Part shown: positions 1 to 5,529 of the stretch, one piece after another | Numbering within the stretch: the first letter of the stretch is position 1 | Layout of the letters: every line of letters starts with the position of its first letter | Origin: DATIRA01 sp964553405 | GTDB lineage: Bacteria > Pseudomonadota > Gammaproteobacteria > Steroidobacterales > Steroidobacteraceae | NCBI GenBank assembly: GCA_964553405.1 | Contig: CAZKLS010000144.1 | Location: 1 to 6,244, forward strand | DNA: 6,244 nucleotides | Reading direction: 5' to 3' | Position numbers and translations under genes: made by a program | The notes under the pieces: model-generated | What the model saw: the letters and a program-made list of their open reading frames with translations, nothing else | The model's database searches: none | What the model was told of the DNA's origin: nothing

Positions 1-476
1 GCGTCGGGCCGGGCCGGTTCGATCGACGGCGGCGGCGGGGGCTCGCGGGCCGTCTCCAGCGCGGATTCGGCGGACTCCTTCTGGTCCCGGATGGCTTCTT
101 TTTCGTTGTCGGTCGGGACGTAGGAGCCGGGCACGGCGACCTTCTCGACGCGGCTCACGTTGTCGCCCTCGAAATGCACGATGAAGTGCGCGTCGACGGT
201 GTGGCGCTTTCGCCCGGTCGTCAGTCGGTACACGTAGTCCCAGCGCTGCGGGTCGAACGGATCGTTGATCATCGGCGTGCCGAGCAGGTAGCGGACCTGC
301 GTGCGCGTCATGCCCTCGGTCACCTGGTCCACGTCCTCGGTCTTCAGCAGGTTGCCCTGCTGGATCGTCGGGCGGTAGACGCAGGCGGAAAGCGAGAGCA
401 CGGCGGCGGCCAGCACGGCCAGCAGGGCCGCGGGCGCGAGACGTCGGGTCGGCGAGCTGAAGCTAGGTGCGGTCAT
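1..476 (-). CDS. bamE: Outer membrane assembly lipoprotein BamE (OmlA/SmpA family), 3' end outside window
   Basis: Encodes the small lipoprotein of the BAM complex, which supports folding of beta-barrel proteins into the outer membrane. The 158 codons seen start at the ATG complementary to 474-476. Residues 11-31 form a signal peptide (two Arg, then a hydrophobic Ala/Leu/Val stretch) ending in the lipobox LSAC, with Cys32 as the lipidated residue. The next residue is Val, not Asp, which fits outer-membrane sorting. The mature start VYRPTIQQGN and the block GMTRTQVRYLLGTPMI...DPFDPQRWDYVY are the BamE core. After about residue 122 comes a charged stretch and a proline-rich run (PPPPP, about 145-149) with no stop before the edge, so this protein is longer than the 113-residue E. 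coli BamE. Longer OmlA-type versions are known in pseudomonads. It diverges from fur. Ribosome binding site is weak. Confidence 0.93.
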   Translation of the reverse strand, partial: MTAPSFSSPTRRLAPAALLAVLAAAVLSLSACVYRPTIQQGNLLKTEDVDQVTEGMTRTQVRYLLGTPMINDPFDPQRWDYVYRLTTGRKRHTVDAHFIVHFEGDNVSRVEKVAVPGSYVPTDNEKEAIRDQKESAESALETAREPPPPPSIEPARPD

Positions 477-565
477 CTGTCTGGAGTTGCCGGTTCATGC
501 CGGACATAATGGGCGCGGATCATACAGCAAGCCCGCCGCCGCGGGCCGGGCGCGAGGGGAGATCT
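477..565. promoter_or_regulatory. Divergent bamE/fur intergenic promoter region
   Basis: This 89-bp gap must hold the start signals for both genes. For fur, a TTCATG (494-499) and GATCAT (518-523) pair is spaced by 18 bp. The better-looking -10 box CATAAT (505-510) has only a poor -35 partner, TGGAGT, at 482-487. For bamE on the minus strand, TTGCTG (530-525) and TATGTC (508-503) are 16 bp apart. All are weak matches to sigma-70, and none can be chosen by eye. No convincing 19-bp Fur box was found, so autoregulation of fur cannot be read from the sequence. Confidence 0.35.
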
Positions 566-997
566 GTGGTGGAGCCGATTCAACTGCGGGAAGCCGGGCT
601 CAAGGTGACGACCCCGCGCATGAAGATCCTCGAGATCCTGGCGGGCAGCCAGCCCCGCCACATGAGCGCCGAGGACGTCTACCGTCGCCTGCTCGAGTCC
701 AACGAGGACATCGGGCTGGCCACCGTGTACCGGGTGCTGACCCAGTTCGAGTCGGCGGGCCTGGTCACGCGCCACCGTTTCGAGGGCGGCAGCGCGGTGT
801 TCGAGTTGAACGAGGGCGAGCATCACGATCACATCGTCTGCATCGACTGTGGCCACGTCGAGGAGTTCACCGACGAGGAGATCGAGGTCCGTCAGAAGGC
901 CGTCGCGTCCCGGCTCGGGTTCACGCTGGCCGACCACTCGTTGACCCTGCACGGGCACTGCGTGCGCGAGAACTGCCCCTACCGCGAGAAGAAGTAG
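566..997 (+). CDS. fur: Ferric uptake regulator Fur
   Basis: Fe(II)-responsive dimeric repressor of iron uptake genes; 143 residues, a normal length for the family. The N-terminal winged helix covers about residues 1-80, with the recognition region around IGLATVYRVLTQFESAGLV (49-67). The C-terminal dimerisation and metal domain carries the HHDH motif (86-89), CIDC (Cys92, Cys95) and the second pair Cys132 and Cys137, so all four structural-zinc cysteines are present. Likely regulatory-metal ligands His32, Glu80, His89 and His124 are also kept. The start is taken as GTG at 566 because GAGGGGAG (554-561) precedes it and family members start close to this point. A second in-frame GTG at 569 has better spacing (7 nt) and is equally possible, giving 142 residues. 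The reading frame stays open back to an ATG at 467, but that start would overlap bamE and add 33 non-conserved residues. The 3' end overlaps recN, which is convergent. Confidence 0.96.
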   Translation: MVEPIQLREAGLKVTTPRMKILEILAGSQPRHMSAEDVYRRLLESNEDIGLATVYRVLTQFESAGLVTRHRFEGGSAVFELNEGEHHDHIVCIDCGHVEEFTDEEIEVRQKAVASRLGFTLADHSLTLHGHCVRENCPYREKK

Positions 998-2690
998 CCC
1001 CAGGCGGCTCCTGCCCCGGGGGTTCTGCCCCGGCCGATTGCAGCATCTCACGGGCATGTTCCCGGGTCCGCTCGGTAATCCGGGCGCCGCCGAGCATCCT
1101 TGCGATCTCCTCGACCCGGGCCTCGGGCCCGAGGGGCTCGACCCGCGTCAGCGTGGTGCCGCCCTGCGTCAGCTTGCTGACGCGAACCTGCTGCCCGGCC
1201 TGGCAGGCCACCTGGGGCAGGTGAGTGACGCACAGCACCTGGCCCGCGTCGGCGAGGGCCCGGAGTTGACGGCCGACCATCTCCGCCACGGCGCCACCGA
1301 CCCCGGCGTCGACCTCGTCGAACACGAGCGACGGCAGGTGCGCGGCGCTCAGCGTGGCCACCTGCAGCGCGAGGCTGATGCGCGAGAGCTCACCGCCCGA
1401 GGCGACCTTCGCCAGCGGCCCCGCGGGCTGGCCGGGGTTGGCCGCGACCCGGAACTCGATTTCGTCCGCGCCGTGTTCGGACGGCTCCGGCGGCTCCCGC
1501 AGCGCAAGCCTCGTCTCGAAGACGCCGCCGGGCATGCCGAGCTGCTGCATCAGCGAGGAGACCTTCGCATCCAGCGACTTCGCGGCGTCCCGGCGCGCCG
1601 CGCTCAATCGCTCGGCGGCCCGGCGGTAGTCTTCACGTTTCCCGGCGAGCCTGCGCTCGAGCTGCGCGAGGCTGTTCGAGAAGTCGCGCAGCGAGTCGTG
1701 TTCCGCCGACAGCGTGTCGCGCAGCCCGCCGATCGCCTCCGGCTCGACGCGATGCTTGCGGGCCACCGATTCGAGCGCGGCCAGCCGTGATTCGATCGCT
1801 TCGAGCCGACCGGGCTCGGCCTCCAGCGAGGTCGCGTACCGTCCGAGTTCACCCAGTGCCTCCCGGCAGGCGATCGCGGCTTCCTCGAGCAGCCGCTCGA
1901 TGGGTTGCAGTGCCGGGTCCAGCGGCAGCAGCGGCCGCGCGACGGACTGCGCGCGGCCAAGCGCCTGCTCTGCGCCGTCCTCGCCCCCGAGCAATCGCTC
2001 GAGCTCGGCCGCGCCGCCGGCCAGCCGCCCGATTGCCGATATCCGCTGTCGTTCCTCGTGCAGCGCGTCGACTTCCGCGGCCTTCGGGTCGAGCGCGTCG
2101 AGTTCGGCCACGTAGTGGGAGAGCAGCTCGAGCCTCGCCTCGCGGTCGGCGGAGCGCTGCTCGAGCGCGTCGCGCTCGCGGCTGAGCGCGCGCCAGTCCT
2201 GGAACGCGGCGCCGACGGCCGCCACCTCCGCGCCGAGCCCGCCGGCCTCGTCCAGCAGCCGGCGCTGCTGGCCGCGCCGCGTCAGCGACTGGAACTCGAG
2301 CTGGCCGTGCACGTCCACCAGCAACGCGCCGAGCTCGCGCAGCGACTGGATCGCGACGCTGCGGCCGTTCACGTAGGCCCGGCTGCGGCCATCCGAGCCC
2401 ACCACGCGGCGCAGAACGCACTCGCCTTCGTGCTCGATGGACTGCTCGGCCAGCCAGGCCACTGCGGGCGGGTTGCCGGCGACGTCGAACACCGCGGTGA
2501 TTTCCGTCCGTTCGCTGCCGTGGCGTACGCAGCCGCTGTCCGCGCGGCCCCCGACGGCGAGCATCAGCGCGTCGACGAGTATCGACTTGCCCGCCCCGGT
2601 CTCGCCGGTGAGCGCGGTGAAGCCCGAGCCCAGGTCCAGCTCGACCTGCTCGACGATGGCGAAGTCCCGGATCTGGAGCTGGGTCAGCAT
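921..2690 (-). CDS. recN: DNA double-strand break repair ATPase RecN
   Basis: SMC-like ABC ATPase that acts in the cytoplasm early in recombinational repair of double-strand breaks; 589 residues against about 553 in E. coli. The N-terminal half-ATPase has Walker A GETGAGKS (29-36) and the VHGQLEFQSL segment (127-136). Residues about 150-380 are charged and heptad-like, fitting the coiled-coil arm. The C-terminal half has the ABC signature ASGGELS (430-436), Walker B SLVFDEVD (454-461) and the switch histidine in CVTHLPQVA (His490). The usual family end is near residue 551 (HAREMLQ). After it comes an unusual tail of about 38 residues rich in Pro, Gly, Ser and Arg. Residues 565-589 are read antisense to the end of fur. 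The ATG at 2690 lies 6 bp after the nadK stop, so the two are probably one transcript. No LexA box was seen next to the gene, although recN is an SOS gene in many bacteria. Confidence 0.95.
   Translation of the reverse strand: MLTQLQIRDFAIVEQVELDLGSGFTALTGETGAGKSILVDALMLAVGGRADSGCVRHGSERTEITAVFDVAGNPPAVAWLAEQSIEHEGECVLRRVVGSDGRSRAYVNGRSVAIQSLRELGALLVDVHGQLEFQSLTRRGQQRRLLDEAGGLGAEVAAVGAAFQDWRALSRERDALEQRSADREARLELLSHYVAELDALDPKAAEVDALHEERQRISAIGRLAGGAAELERLLGGEDGAEQALGRAQSVARPLLPLDPALQPIERLLEEAAIACREALGELGRYATSLEAEPGRLEAIESRLAALESVARKHRVEPEAIGGLRDTLSAEHDSLRDFSNSLAQLERRLAGKREDYRRAAERLSAARRDAAKSLDAKVSSLMQQLGMPGGVFETRLALREPPEPSEHGADEIEFRVAANPGQPAGPLAKVASGGELSRISLALQVATLSAAHLPSLVFDEVDAGVGGAVAEMVGRQLRALADAGQVLCVTHLPQVACQAGQQVRVSKLTQGGTTLTRVEPLGPEARVEEIARMLGGARITERTREHAREMLQSAGAEPPGQEPPGATSSRGRGSSRARSARAGSTSGRPA
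1011..1033. repeat. GC-rich direct and inverted repeat just past fur
   Basis: CTGCCCCGG occurs twice (1011-1019 and 1025-1033), 14 bp apart. The same bases form a perfect 6-bp inverted repeat, CCGGGG (1016-1021) and CCCCGG (1028-1033), around a GTTCTG loop. It starts 14 nt after the fur stop and lies inside the last codons of recN. It could be a stem-loop ending or stabilising fur mRNA, but no T-run follows on either strand, so it is not a standard intrinsic terminator. Confidence 0.4.
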
Positions 2691-2696
2691 CCGCGT

Positions 2697-3605
2697 TCAG
2701 TCCGCCGGAGGCTCGCCCCCGCGCGGTCCGCGCCCCCAGTGCAGCTTGGAGCGCAGGATCCTGAAGTAGTCGTGTCCCGGCGGATGCAGCAGCGTGGCCG
2801 TGAACGGCGCGCGGGCGATCCGCAGTCGCGTGCCAGGCTCGAGGTCGCGCAGCACCAGGCCGTCGCAGATGATCTGGGCGCGCGTGTCGGTGCGCTCCAC
2901 CAGCTCGATCTCGATCAGGCTGGCGGCACTGACGACCAGCGGCCGGTCGGACAGCGTATGGGGACAGATCGGCACCAGCACGATCACCTCGAGTCCGGGA
3001 TGCACGATGGGCCCGCTGCAGGAGAGCGCGTAGGCCGTCGAGCCGGTGGCGGTGGAGACGATGAAACCGTCGCCGCCGTGCGTGTTGACGAAACCGCCGT
3101 CGACCCAGGTGCGCAGGTCCAGCATCCGTCCGCCGTCGGCCTTGCTGACCACGACGTCGTTCAGGGCCAGGCCGCTGGCCTCGCCGTCGGTGTCCGTGAT
3201 CGAGGCGGTGAGCAGCATGCGCTGCTCGGGCACGCAGCGGCCCGCGAGCGCGTCGTCGACACTGTCGAGCATGCGCTCCGGCGGAACGTCGGCGAGGAAT
3301 CCCAGTCGCCCGAGGTTCACGCCCAGCACCGGCACGCCGGCGCTCGCGGCCATTCGCGCGGCATGCAGCATCGCGCCGTCGCCGCCCACCGCCACGACCA
3401 GGTCGGACGCCTCGGCCAGGTCGCCTTCCGGGAGCCGCTCGACCTCGCCGGCCGCGACGTCGAGGATTGCATCGTCGGGCGCCAGCACCACCCGGCCCAG
3501 GCCGCGCAGGTGCAGAGCAAGCTGCTGCATGGCTGCGCCGACGCGCGGATCCGTCCCGCGACCGGCCAGCGCAACCCGTTCGAATGCAGGGGCGGCGGTG
3601 CTCAT
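2697..3605 (-). CDS. nadK: NAD kinase
   Basis: Phosphorylates NAD to NADP in the cytoplasm, the only known route to NADP; 302 residues against 292 in E. coli. The N-terminal domain carries the signature GGDG (74-77) in LVVAVGGDGAMLHAAR and then VLGVNLGRLGFLAD (93-106). The C-terminal beta-rich domain has the LNDVVVSK segment (148-155) and the GDGFIVSTATGSTAY block (178-192), followed by SGPIVHPGLE and the conserved PHTLSDRPLVV (215-225). Two positions differ from the forms I recall from E. coli: Ala in place of Pro in ST(P)TGST, and LND in place of LNE. The start ATG at 3605 gives a family-typical N terminus. The frame is open for hundreds of codons further upstream, but that is antisense to hrcA. 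The gene precedes recN, an order also seen in E. coli (nadK-recN-bamE). Confidence 0.95.
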   Translation of the reverse strand: MSTAAPAFERVALAGRGTDPRVGAAMQQLALHLRGLGRVVLAPDDAILDVAAGEVERLPEGDLAEASDLVVAVGGDGAMLHAARMAASAGVPVLGVNLGRLGFLADVPPERMLDSVDDALAGRCVPEQRMLLTASITDTDGEASGLALNDVVVSKADGGRMLDLRTWVDGGFVNTHGGDGFIVSTATGSTAYALSCSGPIVHPGLEVIVLVPICPHTLSDRPLVVSAASLIEIELVERTDTRAQIICDGLVLRDLEPGTRLRIARAPFTATLLHPPGHDYFRILRSKLHWGRGPRGGEPPAD

Positions 3606-3682
3606 GAGTGTCCAGCCTTTTAGCACGCGTGGCGCGCGGGCGGCCAGTGCGCGAAGCTGTCGCGAATGCTTGCATCCAGCGC

Positions 3683-3712
3683 TTGACTTGCCTGCGCCGC
3701 GATTGCTAGCTT
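3683..3712 (+). promoter_or_regulatory. Candidate sigma-70 type promoter of hrcA
   Basis: TTGACT (3683-3688) matches five of six -35 bases. It is followed after 18 bp by TAGCTT (3707-3712), which is preceded by TGC and so would form an extended -10. Transcription would start near 3719 and give a leader of about 43 nt. No CCCCAT-like box lies at the right distance for sigma-32, in contrast to grpE and dnaK. The -10 match is only three of six. Confidence 0.4.
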
Positions 3713-3725
3713 CACTCGCAGGCCC

Positions 3726-3759
3726 CGCTAAAAACAGCTTTATTGACAGTAACTTAGCG
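3726..3759 (+). repeat. Inverted repeat in the hrcA leader
   Basis: CGCTAA (3726-3731) and TTAGCG (3754-3759) are perfect complements separated by 22 nt. The right arm ends 2 nt before the hrcA ATG. If the candidate promoter upstream is right, both arms are in the leader RNA and could fold over the ribosome entry region. The arms are the reverse of the CIRCE order (GCTAA first, TTAGC second), so this is not a CIRCE element. A 6-bp stem with a large loop is weak and may be chance. Confidence 0.25.
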
Positions 3760-3761
3760 CG

Positions 3762-4829
3762 ATGTCGCCCGATCCCAACGAAGACCTGCTCAGCGAACGG
3801 GCCCGGCACCTGCTCAGGGTGCTGGTCGAGAGCTATATCCGCGAGGGTCAGCCCGTGGGTTCGCGGACGCTCTCGCGCGACTCCGGACTGCAGCTCAGCT
3901 CCGCCACCGTGCGCAACGTCATGGCGGATCTCGAGGAATACGGCTTCGTCAGTTCGCCGCACACCTCTGCGGGCCGGGTCCCGACCGACAAGGGGTACCG
4001 GTTCTTCGTCGATACGCTGCTGCGCCAGCGGCAGGCGCTGGCGCTCGACGAGGTGATCGAGGACCTCCGCCGCCGGCTGGACGAGGAACAGGGCCAGGAG
4101 CCGAAGGCGATCGTCGCGGCCGTTTCGCAGGCGCTGTCCTCGATCACGCACCTCGCGGGCGTCGTGACGATCCCGCGGCAGCCGCACCGGGCGCTGAGCC
4201 AGATCGAGTTCCTGCCGCTCTCGGACAACCGGGTGCTCGCGGTCATGGTGGTCAACGGGCGCGACGTGCAGAACCGGATCGTGCACCTCGACCGGCATTA
4301 CAGCGCCGATGAGCTCAGGAGCGCCTCGAATTTCCTGAACCAGCAGTTCGCCGGCAAGGAGCTGCAGCAGGTGCGCGCCGATCTGGTCGCGGAGCTCGCC
4401 CAGACCGGCGAGCGCCTGAATCAGCTGATGCGCGACGCGATCGGCCTTGCGCAGCAGATGCTCGGCGAGACCCGTGAAGGGGAGCCGGAGTACGTGATCG
4501 CCGGCGAGACGAACCTGATGGAATTCGCCGAGCTCTCCAACGTCGACAAGCTGCGGCGGCTGTTCGAGGCGTTCACGGCGAGGCGCGACATTCTCCATCT
4601 GCTGGACCTGTCGCTGCGCGCCGAAGGCGTGCAGATCTTCATCGGGCAGGAATCCGGCTACCAGATCCTCGACGACTGCAGCATCGTGACCGCGCCATAT
4701 ACGCTCGGCGACGAGACGGTCGGCGTGCTCGGCGTCATCGGACCCACCCGCATGGCCTACGACAGGGTCATCCCGATCGTGGACGTCACGGCCCGGTTGC
4801 TCGGGTCGGCCTTGAATTCCCGGCGCTAG
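3762..4829 (+). CDS. hrcA: Heat-inducible transcription repressor HrcA
   Basis: Negative regulator of class I heat-shock genes that binds the CIRCE operator and needs GroEL to stay active; 355 residues, close to the usual 340-350. The N-terminal winged helix-turn-helix spans about residues 10-80: SERARHLLRVLVESYI, then PVGSRTLSRDSGLQLSSATV (31-50), VRNVMADLEEYGFVSSPHTS (50-69) and AGRVPTDKGYRFFVD (70-84). The middle is the dimerising insert and GAF-like domain. The C terminus keeps the family block GVLGVIGPTRMAYDRVIPIV (321-340). The ATG at 3762 adds about seven residues to the commonest N terminus, and no good Shine-Dalgarno site precedes it, so it may be poorly translated. It leads the grpE-dnaK cluster. 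The last codons and stop overlap the grpE sigma-32 promoter. No CIRCE element is seen in this window, so its target probably lies elsewhere. Confidence 0.96.
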   Translation: MSPDPNEDLLSERARHLLRVLVESYIREGQPVGSRTLSRDSGLQLSSATVRNVMADLEEYGFVSSPHTSAGRVPTDKGYRFFVDTLLRQRQALALDEVIEDLRRRLDEEQGQEPKAIVAAVSQALSSITHLAGVVTIPRQPHRALSQIEFLPLSDNRVLAVMVVNGRDVQNRIVHLDRHYSADELRSASNFLNQQFAGKELQQVRADLVAELAQTGERLNQLMRDAIGLAQQMLGETREGEPEYVIAGETNLMEFAELSNVDKLRRLFEAFTARRDILHLLDLSLRAEGVQIFIGQESGYQILDDCSIVTAPYTLGDETVGVLGVIGPTRMAYDRVIPIVDVTARLLGSALNSRR

Positions 4830-4838
4830 CCCCCAGCT
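4811..4838 (+). promoter_or_regulatory. Sigma-32 (RpoH) heat-shock promoter of grpE
   Basis: CTTGAAT (4811-4817), then 13 nt, then CCCCAGCT (4831-4838). This fits the RpoH consensus CTTGAA-N13/14-CCCCAT and has the same box spacing as I recall for E. coli dnaK P1. The -35 box sits in the Leu-Asn codons near the end of hrcA, and the hrcA stop (4827-4829) falls in the spacer. Transcription should start near 4845, giving a leader of about 60 nt. This would let grpE and dnaK be induced by heat independently of hrcA. Confidence 0.75.
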
Positions 4839-4853
4839 TCCCGGCACGGCCTT

Positions 4854-4876
4854 GCGCGGGACCCCGGTCCCGGCGC
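4854..4876 (+). other. Strong GC hairpin in the grpE leader
   Basis: GCGCGGGAC (4854-4862) pairs with GTCCCG-(G)-CGC (4867-4876) around a four-base CCCG loop: nine G-C or A-T pairs with one bulged G at 4873. It lies between hrcA and grpE, downstream of the predicted sigma-32 start and 30 nt before the grpE ATG. No T-run follows, so it is not a typical terminator. It may mark a processing or stability point between hrcA and grpE messages. Confidence 0.5.
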
Positions 4877-4906
4877 GGCGCTGCGACTCACAACCGGCAG
4901 GTAGAC

Positions 4907-5452
4907 ATGAACAACGACCAGGACGAGTTTCACGACGATCCAGACGGCCGCGCGACCGAGCCGGGCGACGCTCCGTCGACCGACGAGCTGGAACGGCTGC
5001 GGAGCGAACTCGCCACGGTCCGGCAGGAATCCGAGACCTACCGCAACGACTACCTGCGGGCCGTCGCCGAGATGGACAACACGCGCAAGCGCGCGCAGCG
5101 GGACATCGAGGCCGCGCACCGCTTCGGCATCGAGCGCTTCGCGCTGGACCTGCTCGAGGTGCGCGACAGCCTGGAGCTGGGGATCGCCGCCGGCGCCTCG
5201 AAGCAGGGCGACCCGCTGCTCGAGGGCATGGAGGCCACGCTGCGCCAGCTCGACCGGGCCTTCGAGAAGGCCGGCATCACGGTCGTGGACCCCGCAGGCG
5301 AGGCGTTCAACCCGGATTTCCACGAGGCGATGACCACCCGCGAGGCGCCGGACGCCGCCCCCGGCAGCGTGCTGGACGTGTTCCAGAAAGGTTACCTGCT
5401 CAACGGCCGGCTGCTCAGGCCCGCCCGGGTCGTGATCGCCCGCGAGGGCTGA
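4907..5452 (+). CDS. grpE: Nucleotide exchange factor GrpE
   Basis: Dimeric cochaperone that releases ADP from DnaK and so resets the Hsp70 cycle; 181 residues against 197 in E. coli. The first 24 residues are acidic and probably disordered. A long helix or coiled coil follows (about 25-75), containing the conserved YLRAVAEMDNTRKRAQRD (49-66). Next come the helical bundle segment (FALDLLEVRDSLELGI, 78-93) and GMEATLRQLDRAFEKAGI (107-124). The C-terminal beta domain that contacts DnaK includes PAGEAFNPDFHEAM (129-142) and FQKGYLLNGRLLRPARVVIA (159-178). The ATG at 4907 is preceded by CAGGTAG (4898-4904), a modest ribosome binding site at a workable distance. The gene lies 77 bp after hrcA and 77 bp before dnaK and has its own sigma-32 promoter. 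Confidence 0.97.
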   Translation: MNNDQDEFHDDPDGRATEPGDAPSTDELERLRSELATVRQESETYRNDYLRAVAEMDNTRKRAQRDIEAAHRFGIERFALDLLEVRDSLELGIAAGASKQGDPLLEGMEATLRQLDRAFEKAGITVVDPAGEAFNPDFHEAMTTREAPDAAPGSVLDVFQKGYLLNGRLLRPARVVIAREG

Positions 5453-5460
5453 CAGGGCGG

Positions 5461-5488
5461 CTTGAATCCGCTCCTGACGGCCCCACCT
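5461..5488 (+). promoter_or_regulatory. Sigma-32 (RpoH) heat-shock promoter of dnaK
   Basis: CTTGAAT (5461-5467), 13 nt, then CCCCACCT (5481-5488). The -35 box and the spacing are identical to the promoter ahead of grpE. Transcription should start near 5495, leaving a leader of about 35 nt with GGAG at 5517-5520 as ribosome binding site. It lies wholly in the grpE-dnaK gap, so dnaK can be raised above grpE. A second CCCCAT (5493-5498) is too far from the -35 (25 nt) to be the -10. Confidence 0.75.
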
Positions 5489-5529
5489 AGAACCCCATCG
5501 AATTTCCTGATTTTTCGGAGACCTGCTCC

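Larger units (their letters stand above)
3606..3761. other. Divergent nadK/hrcA intergenic region
   Basis: This 156-bp gap separates the leftward nadK-recN unit from the rightward hrcA-grpE-dnaK cluster and must hold promoters for both. One reasonable promoter for hrcA is listed separately. No promoter for nadK stands out on the minus strand. A full CIRCE operator (TTAGCACTC-N9-GAGTGCTAA) is absent. TTAGCAC at 3620-3626 resembles one half-site but lacks its partner. A CTGT-N8-CTGT arrangement is present on the minus strand (3748-3733), but it is a direct rather than inverted repeat, so it is not a LexA box. The part nearest hrcA is more AT-rich than its surroundings. Confidence 0.6.

Noticed and set aside
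501..527. Fur box in the bamE-fur gap
   Set aside because: Only the ATAATG part matches the 19-bp consensus. The other half is GC-rich and unrelated.
467..565. N-terminal extension of Fur from the ATG at 467
   Set aside because: It would overlap the bamE start and cover the divergent promoter region, the extra 33 residues do not resemble Fur, and a good ribosome binding site precedes GTG 566/569.
1016..1033. Intrinsic terminator for fur
   Set aside because: The stem is present but no T-run follows on the plus strand, so it is recorded only as a repeat.
1905..3623. Plus-strand open frame of 572 codons opposite recN and nadK
   Set aside because: It is a shadow of two well-recognised minus-strand genes, with arginine, alanine and histidine-rich composition and no recognisable motif.
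3733..3748. CTGT-N8-CTGT on the minus strand as a LexA box
   Set aside because: LexA sites of this type are inverted (CTGT-N8-ACAG). This one is a direct repeat.
3743..3748. TTGACA as a -35 box for hrcA
   Set aside because: Its -10 would fall after the start codon, inside the hrcA coding region, and nothing suitable is seen there.
3606..4847. Long minus-strand open frame continuing upstream of NadK
   Set aside because: It is antisense to hrcA and stays open because of the GC-rich codon pattern. NadK homology begins at the ATG at 3605.
5500..5529. FourU-type RNA thermometer ahead of dnaK (TTTTT next to CGGAG)
   Set aside because: The T-run is adjacent to the ribosome binding site and cannot fold back on it without a proper loop. 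Only four-base CGAA/TTCG pairing is seen.
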